A DNA stretch of 64,000 bases from assembly GCA_903902915.1 (NCBI GenBank), contig CAIUWR010000045.1, positions 124,001-188,000 of the forward strand. Direction: 5' to 3'. Positions within the stretch are counted from its first letter, which is position 1, and each line of letters opens with the position of its first letter. This DNA is from an uncultured Hyphomicrobiales bacterium. Its GTDB lineage: Bacteria; Pseudomonadota; Alphaproteobacteria; Rhizobiales; Beijerinckiaceae. The translations under genes and the position numbers were made by a program. Of the stretch, positions 10,032 to 19,057 are shown in pieces. The notes under the pieces were generated by a model. The model had not been told where the DNA came from. It did no database searches and was given only the letters and a program-made list of their open reading frames with translations.

Positions 10032-11987
10032 CTACAAACCTGTGCTCTGCCGACCAACCGACAGGCCGAACCCCTCGATCATGGCTTCTCGTCCCTCGAC
10101 GCCCGACAATTCGGCCTGAATTTCCCTCAACCGGTTGAGGTTTTCGTCCGTAGCGTCAGCGCCGAGAGCCATTTCGGCTGATCTCAGCTCCTTATGTAGC
10201 GCCCGCGCCCGCCGATGCAAGGCCAAGGCCTGTTTGAGAACCTCCTCGGCGTCACGTTCTTCCGCATCCGGGCGCACGCACCAGGCTGTGGACTGGCCCG
10301 CCGCCCGCTCCACCCGGCCCAGCAACTCCCCCTGCCCGGCGGCGGCGAGCGCGGCCCTTATCGCGGGCGCATCTATATAGGGGTCGGACAAACGGCCAAG
10401 CACGAAATCCAGCAGACCCGCCACGTCCCGGCTGGCGAAGTCCACCCCCGCCAGATCCTCCGCATAGCTGGCCGCCAGACCCGGATGGTTCACCGCGATC
10501 AACGTGATCAGGGCTTCGCGCTGGGAAATGACCGCCCGCCCCGCCGCAAAGAGCGACGACCGGGCGAGGCTGGGGCTCGCGGGAACCGCCTGATCGAGAT
10601 AGCCGCGCGGCGGCGGCGGCGCGCCGAAACGCCCGCCCTGCGGCCGGAAACCGCCGCCCAGACCCGGCTGCCCGCCCTGTCGGCCATAGGAGCGCCCGCC
10701 GCCCCCGCCCCCCGGCGCCCGACCAAAGAGCGCGCCCAGACGCGCCTCGATGTCCTGACGGTAGTGGCGACGAAGGGTCTCGTCGGCGATCGCCTTGATC
10801 GTCTCGAACAGGCGGCGCTCCAGAGCGGCGCGGCGCTCCGGCGTGTCGAGCTGGCCCGCCTCGGTTTCCCGCGTCCACAACACATCCACCAGCGGGCGCG
10901 CGGCGCCCAGCACCGCCTCGATGGCTTCTGCGCCGCCGGAGCGGGCGAGATCGTCGGGATCCTGCCCATCGGGCAGAAAGGCGAAACGCAGGCTCTTGCC
11001 CGCCCCGATCAAGGGCAAAGCGGTCTCGATGGCCCGGTAGGCCGCCTTGCGGCCCGCCCTGTCGCCATCAAAGCAAAGCACCGGCTCCTCCGCCATGCGC
11101 CACATCAGCTCGCATTGCTCGGGCGTCAGCGCGGTGCCCATGGACGCCACAACATTGGCGAAGCCGACGGCCGTCATGGAGATGACGTCCACATAGCCCT
11201 CGACCGCGATGACCACGCCGCGATCATGGGCCGCCTTGCGGGCGTTGTGGTGATTGTACAGCACATGGCTCTTGTGAAAGAGCGGCGTTTCCGGCGAATT
11301 CAGATATTTCGCCGAGACTTCCTTGTCCATGGCGCGACCGCCGAAGGCGATCACCCGGCCGGAGCGGTCGCAGATCGGGAACATCAGCCGGTCGCGAAAC
11401 CGGTCATAGGGGACCGCGATGTCTTCCCCGTGGAACAGCAGTCCGGCCTCGATCATCTGCTCGGCCAGCACGCCCTTGCCCGCCAGATGGTCGCGCAGGG
11501 CGTAACGCTCGGACGGGGAATAGCCGATGCGGAACTGGCGCTGCGTGGCGGGCGCAATGCCGCGATCCGCCAGATAGCCGCGCGCGCGGGCGCCCTCGCG
11601 GGCTTGCAGCTGGCCCTCGAAGAAGACCGCCGCCAGCTCCATCACCTCCTGAAGGGTCGCCCGTTCGCGCTCCCGCTGCTCGCTTTCGCGAGAGACGACA
11701 GGCAGTTGCAGCCCCGCCTCCCCCGCCAGCCGCTCGACGGCCTCGGGAAAGGAAAGACCCTCGGTGCGCATGACGAAATCGAAAATGTTGCCGTTCTGGC
11801 CTGACGAGAAGTCGAACCAGGCCATTTTCTGGTCATTGACGAAAAACGAGGGGCTCTTTTCGGCGTTGAAGGGGGAAAGCCCCTTCCATTCCCGTCCGGC
11901 CTTCGCCAATTTGACGCGGCGACGCACAACCTCCGAAACGGGAAGCCGGGCCTTGATCTCGTCGAGAAAGGAAGGGGTAAATCGCAT
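10032..11987 (-). CDS. dnaG: DNA primase DnaG (zinc-ligand-less form)
   Basis: 651 residues. It makes RNA primers at the replication fork. The N-terminal zinc-ribbon region is present (GREWKGLSPFNAEKSPSFFV), but the four usual Cys/His ligands read S38, N41, D59 and S62, so zinc cannot bind in the normal way. The Toprim core is intact, with VIAVEGYVDVISM and CFDGDRAG supplying the metal-binding acidic residues. A Gly/Arg/Pro-rich linker (about 425-465) leads to the DnaB-interacting C-terminal domain. It precedes rpoD on the same strand and is divergent from selO, so the promoter lies within 11988-12131. Confidence 0.97.
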   Translation of the reverse strand: MRFTPSFLDEIKARLPVSEVVRRRVKLAKAGREWKGLSPFNAEKSPSFFVNDQKMAWFDFSSGQNGNIFDFVMRTEGLSFPEAVERLAGEAGLQLPVVSRESEQRERERATLQEVMELAAVFFEGQLQAREGARARGYLADRGIAPATQRQFRIGYSPSERYALRDHLAGKGVLAEQMIEAGLLFHGEDIAVPYDRFRDRLMFPICDRSGRVIAFGGRAMDKEVSAKYLNSPETPLFHKSHVLYNHHNARKAAHDRGVVIAVEGYVDVISMTAVGFANVVASMGTALTPEQCELMWRMAEEPVLCFDGDRAGRKAAYRAIETALPLIGAGKSLRFAFLPDGQDPDDLARSGGAEAIEAVLGAARPLVDVLWTRETEAGQLDTPERRAALERRLFETIKAIADETLRRHYRQDIEARLGALFGRAPGGGGGGRSYGRQGGQPGLGGGFRPQGGRFGAPPPPRGYLDQAVPASPSLARSSLFAAGRAVISQREALITLIAVNHPGLAASYAEDLAGVDFASRDVAGLLDFVLGRLSDPYIDAPAIRAALAAAGQGELLGRVERAAGQSTAWCVRPDAEERDAEEVLKQALALHRRARALHKELRSAEMALGADATDENLNRLREIQAELSGVEGREAMIEGFGLSVGRQSTGL

Positions 11988-12131
11988 CGTTGTCCGCAGG
12001 GGTCTCGCCGTTCATACAGTGTCCGGTCGTCTTGGAACAGACCAGAAACGAATCAATCCGCTTATGCCCGCAATTCACAGGCTGCGCTAAAGCCTGACAT
12101 TACCTCCTGCGAGAAATATCAAGGATCCTCG

Positions 12132-13556
12132 ATGCCGTTTTCCAGCGCCTATCGCCCCGAAACGCTCCATGGCCGTCTGGGGCCGGAATTTTTCGACCCC
12201 GTCGTGGCGGCGTCCTTTCCCAAACATATCCTTCGCCATCGCAACCAGCGCTGCGCCACCCCATTGGGCCTGGGCGGCCTGACGGACGATGAGTGGATCG
12301 CCCATTTCGGCCGGTTCGAGCCTCTGCCGGGGAGTTTTCCGCAGCCGCTAGCCCTGCGCTACCACGGCCACCAGTTCCGCCATTACAATCCCGATCTGGG
12401 CGATGGGCGCGGCTTCCTCTTCGCCCAGTTGCGCGATGACGATGGCCGATTGCTGGATCTTGGCACGAAGGGCAGCGGCCAGACTCCATGGTCGCGCCGG
12501 GGCGACGGGCGCCTGACGCTGAAGGGAGGCCTGCGCGAGGTGCTGGCCACCGAAATGCTGGAGGCCTTGGGCGTGAACACGTCCAAAAGCTTCAGCCTCA
12601 TCGAGACCGGAGAGGCCCTCATGCGCGGCGACGAGCCCTCGCCCACCCGTTCCAGCGTGCTGGTGCGCCTCAGCCATTCCCATATCCGCATCGGCACCTT
12701 CCAGCGCCTCGCCTATGTCGAGGACAAGGCCTCGCTGGCCCATCTGCTCGCCCATAGCGTCGAACATTACCTGCCTGAACGCGACGCGAAGGCGCCGCCG
12801 GAGGAGCTGGCGCCGCTGTTTCTGGCCGACGTCTGCGCCCGCGTGGCGCAGATGGGCGCGCAATGGATGGTGGCGGGCTTCGTCCATGGGGTGCTGAACT
12901 CGGACAATATCAACATCACCGGCGAGAGCTTCGACTATGGCCCGTGGCGTTTTGCGCCCACCTTTGATGCGGGACTGACCGCCGCCTATTTCGACGAGAG
13001 CGGCCTCTACGCCTTCGGACGCCAACCCGGCGCGCTGTTGTGGAACCTCGGACGGCTGGCCGAATGCCTGCTGCCGCTGGCCCCGCGCGAGGCGCTGGAA
13101 GAGGCGCTGGCGGCGTTCGAGCCCACCGTGCAAACCGCCTTCGCGGCGGGACTTCTGCGCAAGCTGGGATTGGCCTCCGCAGGCCCCGAGGCGGACGCCA
13201 AGCTCGCGGGCGCCATGGTGGCGTTTCTGGTCTCCACCAAGGCGCCCTTCGAGCAGTGCTTTTTCGATTGGCGTGGGGGGCTGGCGTCGCGCGAACGCGC
13301 CGCCCGCAGCCCCAGCGCCGCCTTTTATGCGCAAGCGGCCTTCGAGCCCGTCGTCGCCGCTCTCGCGGCCCACGCCAGCGCGCCAGACCTACGCCTCGAC
13401 CACCCCTGTTTCGCCCGCTCCTCGCCCTGCACCATGATCATCGACGAGGTCGAGGCGATCTGGGCGCCTATAGCGGCGGACGACGACTGGTCGCTGTTTG
13501 AAGAGAAGCTGCGCGACATCGCGCTGATGCGTGAGGCCTATGCGGGGGTGGCGTGA
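12132..13556 (+). CDS. selO: Protein adenylyltransferase SelO (YdiU family)
   Basis: 474 residues. Family motifs are LRYHGHQFRHYNPDLGDGRG, LGTKGSGQTPWSRRGDGRLT and HGVLNSDNINITGESFDYGPW, the last holding the catalytic Asn/Asp and the metal-binding DYG that replaces the kinase DFG. SelO is a pseudokinase that transfers AMP from ATP to Ser/Thr/Tyr of target proteins in redox homeostasis. AAGGA precedes the ATG. The usual C-terminal Cys/Sec motif of longer homologues is not evident. It lies on the opposite strand between dnaG and the GatB/YqeY gene, genes that are commonly close neighbours in related bacteria. Confidence 0.92.
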   Translation: MPFSSAYRPETLHGRLGPEFFDPVVAASFPKHILRHRNQRCATPLGLGGLTDDEWIAHFGRFEPLPGSFPQPLALRYHGHQFRHYNPDLGDGRGFLFAQLRDDDGRLLDLGTKGSGQTPWSRRGDGRLTLKGGLREVLATEMLEALGVNTSKSFSLIETGEALMRGDEPSPTRSSVLVRLSHSHIRIGTFQRLAYVEDKASLAHLLAHSVEHYLPERDAKAPPEELAPLFLADVCARVAQMGAQWMVAGFVHGVLNSDNINITGESFDYGPWRFAPTFDAGLTAAYFDESGLYAFGRQPGALLWNLGRLAECLLPLAPREALEEALAAFEPTVQTAFAAGLLRKLGLASAGPEADAKLAGAMVAFLVSTKAPFEQCFFDWRGGLASRERAARSPSAAFYAQAAFEPVVAALAAHASAPDLRLDHPCFARSSPCTMIIDEVEAIWAPIAADDDWSLFEEKLRDIALMREAYAGVA

Positions 13557-13560
13557 GGCC

Positions 13561-14010
13561 TCACCCCCCAAGCAACCCCTTCACGACGCCGCTGGCCTTG
13601 GCGAAATCCATCTGGCCGGCGAATTTCGTCTTCAGGGCGGCGACCACCTTGCCCATGTCCTTGATCGAGGCGGCGCCGGTTTGCGCGATGGCGGCTGAGA
13701 TGGCGGCCTTCACGTCGTCGTCGCTCATCTGACTGGGCAGGAAGCTCTGGATGATCGCGATTTCCTCACGCTCCTGCTGGGCCAGCTCCGGGCGGGCGTT
13801 CTTGTCATAGATCTCCATGGACTCCTGACGGCTCTTCACCATCTTCTGGAGCAGGGCCATGATGTCGGCGTCGGAGACCTCCTTGCCCTGGCCGCGCGCC
13901 TCGATGTCGCGGTCCTTCAGGGCTGCGGTGATCAGGCGAATGGTGTTGACCCGCTGCTTGTCGCCGGCCTTCATGGCGGTCTTGAGCTGGGCAGTAAACT
14001 CTTCGCGCAT
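13561..14010 (-). CDS. GatB/YqeY domain protein
   Basis: 149 residues of the YqeY family: MREEFTAQLKTAMKAGDKQ, then ALLQKMVKSRQESMEIYDKN and the C-terminal IKDMGKVVAALKTKFAGQMD. The fold matches the tail domain of the amidotransferase subunit GatB, which contacts tRNA. A stand-alone role is not firmly known and may involve tRNA-dependent amidation. It converges on selO with 4 bp between the stops and is divergent from carA, with 225 bp of shared upstream DNA. Confidence 0.9.
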   Translation of the reverse strand: MREEFTAQLKTAMKAGDKQRVNTIRLITAALKDRDIEARGQGKEVSDADIMALLQKMVKSRQESMEIYDKNARPELAQQEREEIAIIQSFLPSQMSDDDVKAAISAAIAQTGAASIKDMGKVVAALKTKFAGQMDFAKASGVVKGLLGG

Positions 14011-14120
14011 GGCATATCCTCGCCGTTTGGACGCGCCGGACCGGTGGAAAACCGTGGCCTTAAGCGACGCCTATGAACCAAATGACTGATATATCTCAAT
14101 TTTCAAGAAATGCTGCGGGG

Positions 14121-14149
14121 TTGACGGCGCCTTGCGCGTCCCCTAGCTT
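14121..14149 (+). promoter_or_regulatory. Probable sigma-70 promoter of carA
   Basis: TTGACG (14121-14126) and TAGCTT (14144-14149) are separated by exactly 17 bases, matching the alphaproteobacterial housekeeping -35 well and the -10 loosely. It lies about 85 bases before the carA ATG, in the region divergent from the GatB/YqeY gene. Confidence 0.4.
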
Positions 14150-14235
14150 CCGCCGCGAGTTCCTAAGACCTATCAGTGCGCCCCGGTTCGCCTACGACGG
14201 CGCGCGCGAGGTCGCGCGAAACGTGTAGAGCGACC

Positions 14236-15423
14236 ATGTCCGCACATCAAGCCAATGCCTGGGCGCAGCCCATCCCCACAGCCCTTCTCGTTCTCGCCGA
14301 TGGCACGGTCATCGAGGGTTTCGGGCTGGGCGCCACCGGCCAGGCGGTGGGCGAGGTCTGCTTCAACACGGCCATGACCGGCTATGAGGAGATCCTGACG
14401 GACCCCTCCTACGCAGGCCAGATCATCACCTTCACCTTCCCCCATATCGGCAATGTCGGCGCGAATGAGGAAGACATCGAGACGGTGAACATGGCGGCGA
14501 GCGCTGGCGTGCGCGGCATGATCATTCACGCACCGATCACCGATCCCTCGAACCATCGCGCCACCCGTCATCTCGATCAGTGGTTGAAGGCCCGCAACAT
14601 CGTCGGCCTGTCGGGAATCGACACCCGCGCGCTGACCGCGCTGATCCGCGAAAACGGCATGCCCAATGCGGTCATCGCCCATGCGCCGGACGGCGTGTTC
14701 GATCTGCCCGCGCTGAAGCGGGAAGCCGCTGGCTGGCCCGGCATCGACGGCATGGATCTCGTGCCCTCTGTCACCGCAGCCCAGCGCTATGACTGGACCG
14801 AGTCCACCTGGACTCTTGGCGAGGGATACGGCCAGCGCGGCGCGGCGAAATACAAGGTCGTCGCCATCGACTACGGCGTGAAGCGCAACATCCTGCGCCT
14901 GCTGGCGGCGGAAGGCTGCGACGTGACCGTGGTGCCCGCCACTGCGTCAGCGCAAGAGATCATGAGCCTGAAACCTGATGGCGTGTTCCTGTCGAACGGC
15001 CCCGGCGACCCCGCCGAGACCGGCAAATATGCCGTGCCCGTCATTCGCGATCTTCTCGCGAGCATGGTCCCGACCTTCGGCATCTGCCTTGGCCATCAGA
15101 TGATGGCGCTGGCGGTGGGCGCGAAGACCACCAAGATGCACCAGGGCCATCATGGCGCGAATCATCCGGTGATGGATTACACGACCGACAAGGTCGAGAT
15201 CGTCTCCATGAATCATGGCTTTGCGGTGGACGCCGCTTCCCTGCCAGCCAACGCCAAGGAGACCCATCGCTCGCTCTTCGATGGATCGAATTGCGGAATC
15301 GCTCTGACCGACCGTCCCGCCTTCTCGGTGCAGCATCACCCCGAAGCCGCACCCGGCCCGCAGGATAGTCACTATCTTTTCAAGCGCTTCGTGGCGCTGA
15401 TGGAGAAACACAAGGCCGCCTGA
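14236..15423 (+). CDS. carA: Carbamoyl-phosphate synthase small subunit
   Basis: 395 residues. The N-terminal CPSase small-subunit domain (LVLADGTVIEGFGLGATG, TGYEEILTDPSYAGQI) is followed by a class I glutamine amidotransferase domain with nucleophile C284 in FGICLGHQMM and the H368/E370 pair in HHPEAAPG. It releases ammonia from glutamine for CarB, for arginine and pyrimidine synthesis. The ATG at 14236 replaces a GTG 20 codons earlier. carB is not in the window, so the two subunits are encoded apart, as often happens in this class. Confidence 0.97.
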   Translation: MSAHQANAWAQPIPTALLVLADGTVIEGFGLGATGQAVGEVCFNTAMTGYEEILTDPSYAGQIITFTFPHIGNVGANEEDIETVNMAASAGVRGMIIHAPITDPSNHRATRHLDQWLKARNIVGLSGIDTRALTALIRENGMPNAVIAHAPDGVFDLPALKREAAGWPGIDGMDLVPSVTAAQRYDWTESTWTLGEGYGQRGAAKYKVVAIDYGVKRNILRLLAAEGCDVTVVPATASAQEIMSLKPDGVFLSNGPGDPAETGKYAVPVIRDLLASMVPTFGICLGHQMMALAVGAKTTKMHQGHHGANHPVMDYTTDKVEIVSMNHGFAVDAASLPANAKETHRSLFDGSNCGIALTDRPAFSVQHHPEAAPGPQDSHYLFKRFVALMEKHKAA

Positions 15424-15534
15424 CCCAGGGTCTACGCATAAAGCGGCAGACGAGGGTCCAATCGGCGCCATTGTTTTCATGCGGGTCGTCGTTAGGATGC
15501 GTCACGCGCTGGTGAGCGCTCATCGGATCCTTGC

Positions 15535-16227
15535 ATGAACTGGCGCGATTTCTGGAACCGCGAAAACCCGATCTATGTGAATGGGCGGCATCGGGCGCTG
15601 CATTATGATCGGATCGCGCGCGGAATCGCGGATCTCGTCGAGGCGCCCGGCTGGAGCGTGCTCGACCATGGCGCGGGAGAGGCGATCTCCTCCGATCTCG
15701 TGGCGCGCCGCTGCGCCCGGCTCTACCTCTTCGACGCGGCGCCCAATATCCAGGACCGTCAACGCCTGCGCTTTGCGGCCAATCAAACGATTGTCGTGCT
15801 CACCAGCGAGGCGCTGGACGCCCTGCCGGATGGTTCCCTCGATATGGTTGTGGCCAATTCGCTGCTGCAATATCTGTCCCGCGCGGAATGCGAGGCGCTG
15901 CTCGATTTCTGGCGCGGCAAGCTGAAACCAGACGGCAAACTGGTGCTGGCGGATGTCCTGCCGCCCGGGACCAACGCCCTGAACGATGTGCGCGCCCTGC
16001 TCCGCTTCGCCTGGCGCGGCGGCTTCTTCTTCGCAGCTTGCGCAGGCCTCGTGGCGACCTGGTTCTCCGACTATCGCAAGCTGCGTTGCAATCTCGGCCT
16101 GACGAGCTATGCGGAATCCGATCTGCGCGCGCTGCTTTGCGACCGCGGCTTCGAAGCGACCCGCGCCCCGCAGAATCTCGGCCACAACCAGCGCCGCATG
16201 ATGATCGTGGCGCGCCTGACGGGGTGA
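15535..16227 (+). CDS. Class I SAM-dependent methyltransferase
   Basis: 230 residues. Motif I is SVLDHGAGEAISSDLVA, the acidic end of strand 2 is LYLFDAAPNI, and motif IV/post-I is SLDMVVANSLLQYLS, with GKLKPDGKLVLADVLPP, the layout of UbiE/Methyltransf_11 enzymes. A hydrophobic stretch (FFFAACAGLVATWF) could touch the membrane or a lipid-like substrate. The substrate is unknown. It follows carA by 111 bp in the same direction and ends 39 bp before the convergent pgeF. Confidence 0.75.
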   Translation: MNWRDFWNRENPIYVNGRHRALHYDRIARGIADLVEAPGWSVLDHGAGEAISSDLVARRCARLYLFDAAPNIQDRQRLRFAANQTIVVLTSEALDALPDGSLDMVVANSLLQYLSRAECEALLDFWRGKLKPDGKLVLADVLPPGTNALNDVRALLRFAWRGGFFFAACAGLVATWFSDYRKLRCNLGLTSYAESDLRALLCDRGFEATRAPQNLGHNQRRMMIVARLTG

Positions 16228-16266
16228 GGCGCCCCCTGCCCCCGCCTTACCTCAAAGCGCAGACGC

Positions 16267-17043
16267 TCACGCCAGAGCGATGGCGGACACCAGACGGCCA
16301 TAGTCGGGCTCGTCGCGATGGGTCGTGCGGCGGTAGCTGAAGAAGCGCGCGGGATCGGCATAGGTGTCGAGGCCCATATCCTCGAAGCGCCCCACGCCAG
16401 CCCTTTGCAAACGCATGCCGATGAAGCCCGGCAGATCGAACATGGCGAAGCCATCGCGGCTAGAGGGCGCGAAGAAACGCATATGGTCAGCATCCGCGTC
16501 ACGAAAGCGCGCAACGAATTCCCGCCCCACTTCATAGCTCGCATCGCCAATGGTCGGCCCCAGAACGGCGGTGATCCGACTGCGGCTGGCGCCCAGCGCC
16601 TCCATGGCGTCCAGCGTCGATTCCAGCACGCCCGCGAAAGCGCCCTTCCAGCCCGCATGGCAGGCGCCAACCACCCGCGACTGCACGTCAGCAAACAGAA
16701 TCATGCCGCAATCAGCGCCCGTGACGCCAAGCGCCAGACCGGGCACATCCGTGACGAGCCCATCGCAGCGCGGGCGGGCGTCGGGAGGCCAGGGGGTGCG
16801 CAGACTCAGCACCTCCGGCGAATGGATCTGGTAGGGCACGAGAAGATGGGCGGGCGCGACGCCCATAGCCTGCGCCATGCGCGCGCGATTTTCCGCGACG
16901 CAGGCCGGATCGTCCTGCGAGCCGACGCCGCCATTCAAGCTCTCATAGACGCCCGTGGAGACGCCGCCCTGGCGGGTGAAGAACGCATGGACGACGCCCG
17001 CAGCGATCAAGGCGTCGGAGCGCAGGAAAGGCGCCCCGCTCAT
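16267..17043 (-). CDS. pgeF: Peptidoglycan editing factor PgeF (laccase-domain/YfiH family)
   Basis: 258 residues, with the typical opening FLRSDALIAAGVVHAFFTRQGG, a Cys-His metal centre in TGADCGMILFAD and CHAGWKGAFAGV, and the closing YRRTTHRDEPDYGRL. The family was named polyphenol oxidase. Its E. coli member removes L-Ser-containing errors from muropeptides, and others act on purine nucleosides. It is the last gene of a tightly coupled lgt-midA-pgeF operon; its start overlaps the midA stop by 4 bp. Confidence 0.92.
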   Translation of the reverse strand: MSGAPFLRSDALIAAGVVHAFFTRQGGVSTGVYESLNGGVGSQDDPACVAENRARMAQAMGVAPAHLLVPYQIHSPEVLSLRTPWPPDARPRCDGLVTDVPGLALGVTGADCGMILFADVQSRVVGACHAGWKGAFAGVLESTLDAMEALGASRSRITAVLGPTIGDASYEVGREFVARFRDADADHMRFFAPSSRDGFAMFDLPGFIGMRLQRAGVGRFEDMGLDTYADPARFFSYRRTTHRDEPDYGRLVSAIALA

Positions 17044-18152
17044 GACTGCCTATGCTCGAAACCGGCGGGCGTCGCCATGCCGGGGGCCGTAACGCAGATC
17101 GCCTTGAAGAGTTGGCCCATGCCGTCCACCACGCCGCCTCCCACCACGATGCCCGCCTGCGCGGAGATGAGCCGCGCCAGCGCGGCCTCGATCTGGCCTT
17201 CCTGCGCCGCATCCGCGCGCCGGGTCAACGCCCGCGCTCGGTCGAGGATCCCCAGCCCGGTCAACAGGACGCCTTGCGTGATGGGTCCGTGGACCCCGGC
17301 GCCAGCAGCGCGCGCCGCGCGGCCGAGCGCCGCGAAATCCACATGGGTCGTCAGATCGGCCTCGCCGGGTTGATCAAGCGGGTCAACGAAACGATGGCCC
17401 CGCAAGGCCTGCAAGGTTTCGCCGATGCTGGTCTGCGTATAGCCATAGTCGATGATCAGCGCGGCCCCGCCCTGCGCCACGAGACGGCCGGCGAGGGCGC
17501 TCATGATCCGCTGGCCCACGGCGCCGATCTCGATCACGGCCCCCTCGGGCGCTTGCGCCTTGATGCTGGTCTCGGCCTCGCGCGAAACGCCGAAGGTGAA
17601 ACGGTTCCCCTGATCAAGGCCCACGAGACGTTCGCGCCACGCGCCCGCCTGATTCACATAGTGGCGCACCGGCAAGGCGTCGAAGAACTCATTGGCGATG
17701 ACGATGGCCGGTCCTGGCGGGATGGTCTCGATCCCGCCATGCCAGGTGACGGGAATGGCGAGCCGCCCGAGGGTCGCCTTCTGCGCTTGCGCCAGAACTG
17801 GCGAGGTCTCCACCAGATGCACGTCGATAGCCTGCGCGAAGGCGGGCACCACGCTGGCCGCGCGCAAGGCGTCCTGCATGAGCGTGCCGCGTCCAGGACC
17901 AAGCTCCACCAGACGAATGCGCGGCGGCGCGCCCATGGCGACCCAGGTTTCCGCCGCCCAGAGCCCGATCAACTCGCCGAACATCTGGCTGATTTCGGGA
18001 GCGGTGGTGAAATCGCCTTCAACACCGAAGGGATCGCGGGTGATGTAATAGCCCATGGTGGGATGGCCGAGCGCCAGACCCATGAAGCGCTCCAGCGTCA
18101 GGGGGCCTTCCTGCGCGATCAACTCACGCAGATGTCGGGCCAGCGCGCTCAT
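17040..18152 (-). CDS. MidA/NDUFAF7-family SAM-dependent methyltransferase
   Basis: 370 residues. The N-terminal FMGLALGHPTMGYYITRDPFG and the SAM motif VELGPGRGTLMQDALR define the DUF185/MidA family. The mitochondrial homologue NDUFAF7 methylates an arginine of a complex I subunit during assembly. In bacteria a role in complex I or respiratory maturation is inferred, not shown. It overlaps lgt and pgeF by 4 bp each (ATGA junctions), so the three genes are translationally coupled. Confidence 0.88.
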   Translation of the reverse strand: MSALARHLRELIAQEGPLTLERFMGLALGHPTMGYYITRDPFGVEGDFTTAPEISQMFGELIGLWAAETWVAMGAPPRIRLVELGPGRGTLMQDALRAASVVPAFAQAIDVHLVETSPVLAQAQKATLGRLAIPVTWHGGIETIPPGPAIVIANEFFDALPVRHYVNQAGAWRERLVGLDQGNRFTFGVSREAETSIKAQAPEGAVIEIGAVGQRIMSALAGRLVAQGGAALIIDYGYTQTSIGETLQALRGHRFVDPLDQPGEADLTTHVDFAALGRAARAAGAGVHGPITQGVLLTGLGILDRARALTRRADAAQEGQIEAALARLISAQAGIVVGGGVVDGMGQLFKAICVTAPGMATPAGFEHRQS

Positions 18153-18967
18153 GGGGCTCTGGCCTTACGCGATGCTTGGACGACAAAGCCGACGCCAATC
18201 GCGATCAGCGGCAGGGACAGCAGCATGCCCATGGTGGCGCCGCCGAACAGAAAGCCAAGCTGGGGATCGGGCTCGCGGAAAAATTCGCAGAAGATGCGCG
18301 CAAGGCCGTAGCCGATGGCGAAGACGCCGGTCGCAAGGCCCGGACGCCGCAGGCCGCCCATCTTCACGACGGTGAACATGAGGATGAACAGCGCGACGCC
18401 CTCGAGCCCGGCCTCATAAAGCTGGCTGGGATGGCGCGGCAGCGGGCCCGCGTCCGGAAAGACCATGGCCCAGGCCACATCGCTCTCGCGGCCCCACAGT
18501 TCGGGCTTGATGAAATTGGCGATGCGGCCAAGAAACAAGCCGATGGGCACGACGGCCGAACAGATATCCGCGACCGTCAGGGCGGAGACCTGCGTTCGCC
18601 GGGAGAAATACCACACCCCAAGCGCCGCGCCCGCAAGCCCCCCATGGAAGGACATGCCGCCACGCCAGACCGCGATGATCTCTTGCGGATTGGCGAGGTA
18701 ATAAGCCGGATTATAAAACAGCACATAGCCCAGCCGCCCGCCGACGACGACGCCCAGCGCCGCATAGACCAGCAGATCGTCGAGGCTGATGACGCTCGGG
18801 CGCGCGACGGCGCCCCAGAGCCGGTCGTCGCCCGCCAGCTTGCGCGCATAGGCCCAGCCGAGGATGAGGCCCGTGATATAGGCCAGCGCATACCAGCGAA
18901 TGGGGAGTGGACCGAGGCTGACCGCCACGGGGTTAATCTCCGGATAGGCGATCACCGCTGGGAGCAT
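18149..18967 (-). CDS. lgt: Prolipoprotein diacylglyceryl transferase
   Basis: 272 residues, polytopic inner-membrane protein. Conserved pieces are IRWYALAYITGL, GGRLGYVLFYNP, FHGGLAGAALGVW and the Lgt signature GRIANFIKPELWGR, followed by RHPSQLYEA. It transfers diacylglycerol from phosphatidylglycerol to the lipobox cysteine of prolipoproteins. Two lipoprotein genes in this window (34.1 and 37.8 kb) encode likely substrates. It is the first gene of the lgt-midA-pgeF operon. Confidence 0.97.
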   Translation of the reverse strand: MLPAVIAYPEINPVAVSLGPLPIRWYALAYITGLILGWAYARKLAGDDRLWGAVARPSVISLDDLLVYAALGVVVGGRLGYVLFYNPAYYLANPQEIIAVWRGGMSFHGGLAGAALGVWYFSRRTQVSALTVADICSAVVPIGLFLGRIANFIKPELWGRESDVAWAMVFPDAGPLPRHPSQLYEAGLEGVALFILMFTVVKMGGLRRPGLATGVFAIGYGLARIFCEFFREPDPQLGFLFGGATMGMLLSLPLIAIGVGFVVQASRKARAP

Positions 18968-19057
18968 TTGAGAATCCGCACGAAATGGTTCGCCGTGATG
19001 CGCGTCCCAAGCTCCGCCGTCAACCTCTGGTCTTCGGGGAGCCGACGTCGCCCCCGG

